Below, one piece after another: positions 58,237 through 64,000 of a DNA stretch of 64,000 nt; the first letter of the stretch is position 1; each line of letters begins with the position of its first letter. Source of the DNA: Clostridiaceae bacterium (GTDB lineage Bacteria > Bacillota > Clostridia > DSM-8532). The notes under the pieces were generated by a model, which did no database searches, was not told where the DNA came from, and was given only the letters and a program-made list of their open reading frames with translations. Both the position numbers and the translations under genes were made by a program. The stretch spans positions 1 through 64,000 of the forward strand of contig JAAYFU010000007.1 in the NCBI GenBank assembly GCA_012728095.1. Direction: 5' to 3'.

Positions 58237-59576
58237 TAAAACTGTACTTCTCCTACCAGGTCATAGCCGTCCGGGCAAAGCATTTTTACAGGCACTGTCA
58301 TACCAATTTCCAACGGCTCAGCAGAGGTAAAATAAATAACCGAATCTATGTCTGGCGCTTCGGCATAGGTGCGTCCCACATAAAAAATACCATCCTCGGC
58401 TATCCCATCGACAATTGTATCATATGTTCGCCCCAATCGGGAACTATTATATTTTTCAACATTTGCCATTTGCAGTTCCATGAGCTTGTTTCGCCGTTCA
58501 GTTTTAACCTTCTGCGGCAGATGTCCTTTCATTTTATATGCAGGCGTTCCTTCTTCCCTTGAGTAGGCGAACACACCAAGATGCTGGAAATAGCCGGCCT
58601 TTACAAACTCATAGAGTTCGGCAAAATCCTCCTCAGTCTCACCCGGAAATCCGGTTATAAGAGAAGTCCTTAATACGACATCGGGAATCTCCGCCCTAAT
58701 ATTATCCAGCAAATTGTATATATACGATTTGCTTCCCCGTCTTCCCATAGCTTTAAGTATTTTATCCGATATATGTTGAATGGGAATGTCCATATATTTG
58801 CACAACTTCGGATTATTCTTCATTTCAGCAATCAGGTTGTCGTCTATTAATTCCGGGTAACAATACAACAGCCTTATGCGTTTTATCTCTTCAATCCTGC
58901 TGATTTCACGCACAAGTTCCACAAGCTTTTTCTCTTTGTAAATATCTGTCCCGTAACATGTAACGTCCTGGGCTATCAGGATAATCTCTTTTTTGCCTTT
59001 TTGAGCCAAAAACTTTGCTTCTTTAATGATATTCTCTATTGTACGGCTTCTGTAATCCCCCCTCAGACTGGGTATTATACAGTAAGTACACCTGTTGGAA
59101 CAGCCTTCGGCAATTTTTAAATATCCATAAGGCTTTTGATCAGTCACAAGACGGGCAAGCTCCATATAATCAACACTATTCGGAGTATTCGCGTATACTG
59201 TTTTTTCAGCCGAACCTTCTTCCAGACGCTTTCCGATTATTTCAGGCAATTGGTCTATGCTGCCGGTTCCCACCACTACATCAACTTCAGGTATTTCTTT
59301 ATATATATCAGCTTTGTATCGTTCTGCCAGGCAGCCTGTTACAACTAAAAGCTTCAAATTCCCTTCTTCCTTGTAACGCGCGGCTTCTAAAATAGCTATT
59401 ACGGCTTCTTCCTTGGCATCCCCGATAAAAGCGCAGGTGTTTACTATAATCACATCAGCGGTGTCATGCTTCTCTGTCAGCTCATAGCCCGCATCCTTTA
59501 AGGTCCCCAGCATAATTTCACTGTCTACAAGGTTTTTGGGACAACCCAGGGATACAAGACCGATCTTTTGTTTCAA
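58236..59576 (-). CDS. rimO: Ribosomal protein S12 methylthiotransferase RimO
   Basis: A 446-residue radical-SAM enzyme that adds a methylthio group to a conserved Asp of ribosomal protein S12. The N-terminal UPF0004 domain has the RimO-type SLGCPKNLVDSEIMLG, with cluster cysteines at about 10, 48 and 82. The radical-SAM cluster motif is CSNRCTYCIIP near 156, and a TRAM domain ends the protein (about 375-446). The GCPKNLVDSE signature separates RimO from the tRNA enzyme MiaB. It overlaps pgsA by one base. Confidence 0.96.
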   Translation of the reverse strand: MKQKIGLVSLGCPKNLVDSEIMLGTLKDAGYELTEKHDTADVIIVNTCAFIGDAKEEAVIAILEAARYKEEGNLKLLVVTGCLAERYKADIYKEIPEVDVVVGTGSIDQLPEIIGKRLEEGSAEKTVYANTPNSVDYMELARLVTDQKPYGYLKIAEGCSNRCTYCIIPSLRGDYRSRTIENIIKEAKFLAQKGKKEIILIAQDVTCYGTDIYKEKKLVELVREISRIEEIKRIRLLYCYPELIDDNLIAEMKNNPKLCKYMDIPIQHISDKILKAMGRRGSKSYIYNLLDNIRAEIPDVVLRTSLITGFPGETEEDFAELYEFVKAGYFQHLGVFAYSREEGTPAYKMKGHLPQKVKTERRNKLMELQMANVEKYNSSRLGRTYDTIVDGIAEDGIFYVGRTYAEAPDIDSVIYFTSAEPLEIGMTVPVKMLCPDGYDLVGEVQF

Positions 59577-59640
59577 AATATTTGTGCCTCCTTCGGTTTC
59601 TAATGATTTATGAATAATATATCACAACAGGCAGTCACAA

Positions 59641-59667
59641 AAAAGCGGGGAATTATTCCCCGCTTTT
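59641..59667 (-). terminator. Terminator after the LUD-domain gene
   Basis: AAAAGCGGGGAA (59641-59652) and TTCCCCGCTTTT (59656-59667) form a perfect 12-bp stem with a three-base loop. The minus strand ends in TTTT then TTGTG. It closes the serA-LUD transcript before rimO. Confidence 0.93.
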
Positions 59668-59693
59668 CATTGACATATTTTAACTTTATTACG

Positions 59694-60335
59694 TCAATAT
59701 CCAAGGCTTTCCCCTACGAGAATAACCTTTATACGGTCTTTTTGTCTCTGTTGCCTGAAAACCGTATATGAGCAGCAAATACGATCTTCGGTCCTGCAGT
59801 CAACACAATATCCTGTTTTGGCACAGGGTGTATTCTTATTTAATCTTATTGTATTGGCAGGAGCTGCAATTCGCCTAACTCTCTCGATAGCCTCGTCCGT
59901 GTTTTTTACGATCTTATTGATTCCCGCGACCACTATAACACTTTTGGGGCCATAAATCATCGCGGCTACCCGATTCCCATTGCCATCCACATTATAGAGT
60001 TCTCCGTCCTCGGTTATGGCATTGGTACTTGTCAAATAGGTATCAGCAAAGAATGATTTTCTGAAAATCTCTTCAACCTGATTTCTGGTCAATCCTTCCT
60101 CATATCTGTCTAAAAAGTTATAACGGCCTGATCTTAAATGTTCCAGCACCCCGGTTTCTTCCAGAGTCACCGAACCTCCGACAGCTACCGTTTCGCCTTC
60201 ATTAATTAATTCAGCAACCTTGTTAACAACCTCATCTTTGCTCTCAACATAAAAAGCCATCATGTTGTTTTTGACAAGGTTATTCATCGTTCTTTCCACT
60301 TTTTTGGCTATAACGGCTTTCAGATTCTTGTCCAC
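59694..60335 (-). CDS. LUD (LutC/DUF162) domain protein
   Basis: A 213-residue cytoplasmic protein of the LUD family (lactate utilisation, DUF162). The domain has AVGGSVTLEETGVLEHL near 50, SFFADTYLTSTNAITEDGELYNVDGNGNR near 93 and IVVAGINKIV near 136. Four Cys lie near residues 170-190 (CAKTGYCVDC, ICCSYTV), absent from LutC proper but common in stand-alone LUD proteins, and could bind a metal or cluster. No lutA or lutB is adjacent. It is 28 bases after serA and shares its riboswitch, linking it by context to serine/glycine metabolism. Function unknown. Confidence 0.82.
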   Translation of the reverse strand: MDKNLKAVIAKKVERTMNNLVKNNMMAFYVESKDEVVNKVAELINEGETVAVGGSVTLEETGVLEHLRSGRYNFLDRYEEGLTRNQVEEIFRKSFFADTYLTSTNAITEDGELYNVDGNGNRVAAMIYGPKSVIVVAGINKIVKNTDEAIERVRRIAAPANTIRLNKNTPCAKTGYCVDCRTEDRICCSYTVFRQQRQKDRIKVILVGESLGY

Positions 60336-60363
60336 GGTATTCCTCCCAAATGTTTATTTATGT

Positions 60364-61971
60364 TCAAAAGTATAACTTGGAAACTTTCAGTATTCCATCA
60401 GTATTGCGCAGCTTTTCAATTATGTCTTCAGATACATCACTGTCCACGCTTACAAAGGATACGGCTTTGTTTGAGCTTGGGTCACGGCGGCTCCATTGCA
60501 TTGCCGCAATATTGATATTATTCTGACCTAAAAGAGTACCCACCTTGCCGATGATACCCGGAACGTCCATGTTCTGCAACGCCAGAACATATTTAGTCGG
60601 CTCGAAGTCCAGTTTATATCCGAAGAAGTCAACTATACGAACAGAATCCTTGCCAAATACCGTACCGGCCACAGAAATCATATTGCTCTTTCTGTAGAAT
60701 TTAACGGTGATCAGATTGGTATACTTCTCAAGGTGGCTGGATTTGCTCTCAACGAGTTCCACACCCATTTCGTTAAGCTTAAGCAGAGCATTGACATAAT
60801 TGACTTCAGATTCGCTGACAACAGATAAAAATCCTTTAATGATTGCCAGCGTAATCGGCTTGGTTGATTGATCAACCAAATCACCGCTATATACAACCTC
60901 AATTTTCTGAACCCTTTCCTGTTCAGCCTGGTAATATATTGCGCCTAACTTTTCTCCCAGGATTATATATGGCTTAAGCGTTTCAATATCGCCGGAGAAA
61001 TGAGGCATATTAACCGCTGCTACCAATTCTCCGTTCAGTACCGCTTCAACATTTTTCGCCACGCCTAATGAGCAGTTGATATTGGCTTCTTTGGTAGATG
61101 CCCCGAGATGTGGAGTAAATATAACCTGGTCCAGATCCAGAAGCGGGTTCCAATAATCCTGTTCCTCAGGAGCCTTGTTGAAATTGGGTTCGACCTCCTG
61201 AACGTCAAGTGCCGCACCTGCCACATGTCCGGATACAATGGCATCATATAGGGCTTTTTCATCAATCATGCCGCCCCTGGCAACATTAACGATACGAACG
61301 CCCTTTTTACACAGGGCAAGTTCTCTTGCACCAATAAGATTCTTGCTTTCAGGAGTTTTAGGTATATGTATGGTAATTACATCGGCAACTTTCAACAGAT
61401 CGTCAAGGGTCTCTGCACGAGTAACTCCCAGGCTGGCAACACGTTCATCAGATATGTAAGGATCGTATCCGATAACCTTCATCCCAACGCCCTTTAGTTT
61501 CTTTGCAACAACCGAACCGATTTTACCAAGTCCTATGATGCCCGCGGTTTTGCCGTCCAATTCTTCCCCGATAAACCTGTTTCTGCGGAAATCCCTGTTT
61601 TTAGCGGCATGATAAGCCTGGGGAATATTTCTGAAGCAGGCATATATTAATGCTATCGTCATTTCTGCCGCTGCCATGGTATTCCCGTCGGGGGTATTTA
61701 CTACTGTTATACCTCTTCTTGTACACTCTTCCACATCAATATTATCCACGCCATTACCCGCGCGGCCGGCAACTTTAAGATTCACAGCCTTTTCAAGAAC
61801 GGCTCCTTTTACCTTCGTTGCGCTTCTCACGATGATTGCGTCATATTGATCGATAATTTTCTCGAGTTCTTCCGGAGAAATCCCAAATGGTGTATCAACC
61901 TGATGTCCCTTGCTTCTAAGGTACTCAATTCCGTTTGCTGCCATTTTGTCTGTTACAATTATTTTGGCCAT
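60364..61971 (-). CDS. serA: D-3-phosphoglycerate dehydrogenase
   Basis: A 535-residue enzyme catalysing the first step of serine synthesis. It has the NAD-binding Rossmann motif GLGKIGSVVAKKLKG near 147, the catalytic region INVARGGMIDEKAL near 233, the active-site HLGAST near 283, an intervening ASB domain (about 315-450) and a C-terminal ACT domain (VPGIIGKVGTLLGQNNINIAAM, about 455-530). This is the long Type I form. The gene lies downstream of a tandem glycine riboswitch and a terminator, so it should respond to glycine. serC and serB are not in this window. Confidence 0.95.
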   Translation of the reverse strand: MAKIIVTDKMAANGIEYLRSKGHQVDTPFGISPEELEKIIDQYDAIIVRSATKVKGAVLEKAVNLKVAGRAGNGVDNIDVEECTRRGITVVNTPDGNTMAAAEMTIALIYACFRNIPQAYHAAKNRDFRRNRFIGEELDGKTAGIIGLGKIGSVVAKKLKGVGMKVIGYDPYISDERVASLGVTRAETLDDLLKVADVITIHIPKTPESKNLIGARELALCKKGVRIVNVARGGMIDEKALYDAIVSGHVAGAALDVQEVEPNFNKAPEEQDYWNPLLDLDQVIFTPHLGASTKEANINCSLGVAKNVEAVLNGELVAAVNMPHFSGDIETLKPYIILGEKLGAIYYQAEQERVQKIEVVYSGDLVDQSTKPITLAIIKGFLSVVSESEVNYVNALLKLNEMGVELVESKSSHLEKYTNLITVKFYRKSNMISVAGTVFGKDSVRIVDFFGYKLDFEPTKYVLALQNMDVPGIIGKVGTLLGQNNINIAAMQWSRRDPSSNKAVSFVSVDSDVSEDIIEKLRNTDGILKVSKLYF

Positions 61972-62016
61972 AGTTCTACCTCCTGAAAATTAACTATAAA
62001 ACCGGCTTTAATAACT

Positions 62017-62044
62017 AAAAAAGCCAAACTTACAATCGTTTGAC
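62017..62044 (-). terminator. Leader terminator immediately upstream of serA
   Basis: On the minus strand GTCAAAC (62038-62044) pairs with GTTTGGC (62023-62029, one G-U pair) and is followed by six T (62017-62022). It lies between the glycine riboswitch and the serA start and is the probable expression platform. Confidence 0.72.
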
Positions 62045-62093
62045 CTCTGCTCAAGCACCTTTTTGTAATAAGCAAAAACAGTAGCCGACATCA

Positions 62094-62171
62094 GTCATCC
62101 TGATATAATTCCAAATAAGACTCAAAGAACCACAGAGATTCTTCCTTCTGCTTCGCTTCATTCAGAATGAC
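62094..62171. repeat. Dispersed TGTCAT-type inverted repeat, copy 5, in the serA leader
   Basis: It begins GTCATCCTGA and ends with AGATTCTTCC, CTGCTTCGCTTCATTCAGAATGAC. It is the most diverged copy; the arms match only at the ends and near the AGATTCTT segment. It lies between the glycine aptamers and the leader terminator of serA. Confidence 0.65.
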
Positions 62172-62189
62172 GCTATCGCTTATTGCTTT

Positions 62190-62348
62190 ACCCTCTGTCC
62201 TTTTGCCTGAGAGAGTCATCCACAAAATATGGATTTGCCCCTTCGGCGCCTTTCAAAAAGGTCTCTCCAGAGATCCGTCCGACTTAGGTCTTTTTACCTG
62301 AGAGATTTACTCCTTCGGTGTGCTTAATAAGCCGCTCTCCCTAAGTCT
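62190..62348 (-). promoter_or_regulatory. Tandem glycine riboswitch upstream of serA
   Basis: Two gcvT-type aptamers lie on the minus strand. Aptamer 1 (about 62281-62347) has P1 GACTTAG/CTAAGTC, GGGAGAGCGG, CACCGAAGGAGTAAA and CTCTCAGGTAAAAAGACC. Aptamer 2 (about 62191-62275) has TCTGGAGAGACC, GCGCCGAAGGGGCAAA and CTCTCAGGCAAAAGGACAG. The ligand is glycine by family. The target (serA rather than gcvT or a glycine transporter) is notable. CAGAGG occurs both at the end of aptamer 2 and just before the leader terminator, so competition for P1 is possible. Confidence 0.93.
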
Positions 62349-62380
62349 TCATCCGATTATTAAATTAAACTGTTAAAATC

Positions 62381-62410
62381 ATGATACTCCTTGGGGATAT
62401 CAAAAGTCAA
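62381..62410 (-). promoter_or_regulatory. Promoter of the glycine riboswitch-serA transcript
   Basis: On the minus strand TTGACT (62405-62410) and TATCAT (62381-62386) are 18 bases apart, about 35 bases before the first aptamer. Confidence 0.65.
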
Positions 62411-62506
62411 GATATATAATGCATAATTTGATATTTATTTAACAATATTTTTGTATATATTGACAAGCCGCTGTTCAGTCCGCGTATCAACTATTAAAAA
62501 CTAGAT

Positions 62507-63598
62507 TTATTGAGCGCTGAAAAGAGCTTCAACAAAATCCGAAGGATTAAACGGCTGAAGATCATTCATTTGTTCACCAACACCGATAAATTTAACCGGT
62601 ATATTTAATTCGGACTTTATGGAGACTATAATTCCGCCTTTTGCAGTTCCGTCCAGCTTGGTAAGAATAATTCCCGAAAGTTCGGAGACCTCTGAAAAAG
62701 TTTTGGCCTGTGAAACCGCGTTCTGGCCTGTAGTAGCATCCAGTACCAATAAAGTTTCAATATCGGCATCGGGCAGTTCCCGCCGAATAATCCTGAAAAT
62801 CTTTCTTAATTCTTCCATGAGATTCTTTTTGGTATGGAGCCTTCCTGCCGTATCGCATATCAATACATCGGCATCCTTTGATTTGCAATGTTGAATGGCA
62901 TCATAGATTACAGCCGAAGGGGCTGCCCCTTCAGAATGCTTTATTAAGTCTACACCGGCCCTGTTTGTCCATATTTCCAGCTGATCAATGGCCGCTGCCC
63001 TGAAAGTATCGGCAGCAGCAACGGTAATCTTTTTGCCCTGTTTTTTTAAGTGATGCGCCAGTTTGCCTATAGACGTGGTTTTACCTACGCCATTAACCCC
63101 GATAACCACAATAACCGACGGCCTGGTGTCAAGCTTCAGCCGGGTATTCTCATCGGTAAGCTTAGATGCTATTATCTTCTTAAGCGCTTCGCGAATATCT
63201 TTTGTATCGGCGATCCTCTCGTTTTTCACCTTTTCTCTGAGCTCATCTATTATCTTAAGCGAAGTAGTCATCCCCATGTCTGATGTTATCAGTATCTCTT
63301 CCAGTTCCTCAAAAAGCTCCTCATCTACTTTTCCGAAAGAAACAAGCACTTCATCGATTCTTCGTGTTATTGAGTCCCTGGTCTTTTTCAGCCCGTTCTT
63401 AAGTCGTCCGAAAAACCCTACTTTAATGTTTTCGGGTATTTCAGGCGTTGTTTGATCTTCGTCGGTTTTTTCAGTATCCGCATTGTTTTCTTCAGCTATT
63501 GTATTTTCTTGATCCTCTTCGACGGGCTGGATAAGCGTATCTTCCTGCTTTTCCGTTTCATTCTTCTTTCCCCAGCCAAACCATTTATTCTTTGCCAT
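62507..63598 (-). CDS. ftsY: Signal recognition particle receptor FtsY
   Basis: A 363-residue SRP GTPase that docks ribosome-nascent chain complexes at the membrane. An acidic N-terminal A region (about 12-55, rich in Glu and Asp) precedes the N domain and G domain. The GTPase motifs are GVNGVGKTTSIGK near 170, DTFRAAAIDQLE, DTAGRL and TKLDGTAKGG. The order smc-ftsY on one strand, 41 bases apart, is the common Firmicute arrangement; ffh with ylxM usually follows but here the glycine riboswitch region comes next. Confidence 0.97.
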   Translation of the reverse strand: MAKNKWFGWGKKNETEKQEDTLIQPVEEDQENTIAEENNADTEKTDEDQTTPEIPENIKVGFFGRLKNGLKKTRDSITRRIDEVLVSFGKVDEELFEELEEILITSDMGMTTSLKIIDELREKVKNERIADTKDIREALKKIIASKLTDENTRLKLDTRPSVIVVIGVNGVGKTTSIGKLAHHLKKQGKKITVAAADTFRAAAIDQLEIWTNRAGVDLIKHSEGAAPSAVIYDAIQHCKSKDADVLICDTAGRLHTKKNLMEELRKIFRIIRRELPDADIETLLVLDATTGQNAVSQAKTFSEVSELSGIILTKLDGTAKGGIIVSIKSELNIPVKFIGVGEQMNDLQPFNPSDFVEALFSAQ

Positions 63599-63639
63599 AC
63601 TGATTTCCTTTCATTTTAATTATGTTTGCCGGTAAATTA

Positions 63640-64000
63640 CTATCCGACGTTTTGCTTCAAATCGTTATCCATTCGCAATGATACTACCTTGGATACCCCG
63701 TGCTCCTCCATGGTAACGCCATACAGGATATCAGCGGCTTCCATTGTGCCTTTCCTGTGAGTTATCACTATAAACTGAAGCTTGTCGGTATATCGCCTGA
63801 GGTACTCGGCGAATTTATAGACATTTGCATCATCCAGCGATGCTTCAATCTCATCCAGTATGTAAAAAGGAGCCGGTCTCATCCTTAATATTGCAAATAT
63901 AAGGGCTATTGCCACCAATGCTCTTTCACCGCCCGAAAGCAGCATCATATTCTGGAGCTTCTTTCCCGGCGGCTGTACGATTATATCAATAGCGCTTTCC
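63640..64000 (-). CDS. smc: Chromosome segregation protein SMC (C-terminal end only)
   Basis: The last 119 codons of the condensin ATPase, running off the right edge. The ABC signature LLSGGERALVAIALIFAIL and the Walker B segment FYILDEIEASLDD, followed by FIVITHRKGTMEAAD, are the C-terminal head of SMC. Together with the N-terminal head they clamp ATP to drive loop extrusion. Its stop is 41 bases before ftsY. Confidence 0.95.
   Translation of the reverse strand, partial: ESAIDIIVQPPGKKLQNMMLLSGGERALVAIALIFAILRMRPAPFYILDEIEASLDDANVYKFAEYLRRYTDKLQFIVITHRKGTMEAADILYGVTMEEHGVSKVVSLRMDNDLKQNVG

Overview
This window looks like chromosomal backbone of an anaerobic, endospore-forming, Gram-positive clostridium, probably one of the polysaccharide-degrading lineages near Acetivibrio, Ruminiclostridium or Thermoclostridium. 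The lineage is an inference. The evidence is spore-coat cotJABC genes, an S-layer-homology (SLH) surface protein, pyruvate:ferredoxin oxidoreductase, a phosphofructokinase with pyrophosphate-type active-site residues, a T-box leader on thrS, a tandem glycine riboswitch, TTG and GTG starts with strong AAGGAGG-type ribosome sites, and moderately AT-rich DNA. I saw no prophage, insertion sequence or CRISPR array. Nearly every gene is intact; the clearest decayed gene is a short alpha/beta-hydrolase tail.

Layout, left to right. 1-780: start of an oligopeptide-type ABC permease (minus strand, runs off the left edge), then two palindromic operator-like promoters. 779-3229: nuclease-helicase fusion. 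3215-9194: a four-gene minus-strand envelope operon (secreted protein, SLH protein, S41 protease, membrane-anchored DUF5711-like protein). 9367-13278: EamA transporter, CvpA-like protein and divergent rqcH. 13510-18278: mtaD, the c-di-AMP pair cdaA/cdaR, and holA. 18459-23621: thrS with its T-box, HAD phosphatase, Nif3-like protein, trmK and two tRNAs. 23826-30369: XRE regulator, class A penicillin-binding protein, THUMP-type RNA methyltransferase and a ThrRS-like nucleoside kinase. 30634-35020: cotJABC, a YgjP-type metallopeptidase, an amidohydrolase, and a DUF421/DUF4363 pair. 35204-42631: PFOR, a degenerate receiver/GGDEF protein, PPi-PFK and a TPR membrane protein. 42806-48365: secA with yerC, ogt, argJ and cheW. 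48371-54411: glgA, nth, an FtsA-like protein with beta-grasp-like repeats, and a diguanylate cyclase. 54689-64000: pnp, rpsO, pgsA, rimO, a LUD protein, serA under a glycine riboswitch, ftsY and the end of smc.

Functionally the window mixes housekeeping (translation, secretion, chromosome segregation, RNA turnover, repair) with central carbon metabolism typical of clostridia (PPi-PFK, PFOR, glycogen synthesis), second-messenger signalling (c-di-AMP and c-di-GMP), sporulation and cell-surface assembly.

The most notable non-coding signal is a dispersed family of roughly 70-85 bp inverted repeats with TGTCAT/ATGACA ends, seen at five places. Two copies lie inside regulated 5' leaders: one between the thrS T-box terminator and the thrS start codon, the other between the glycine aptamers and the terminator of serA. 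The best candidates for little-described protein systems are the FtsA-like beta-grasp fusion with its diguanylate cyclase neighbour, and the four-gene envelope operon.
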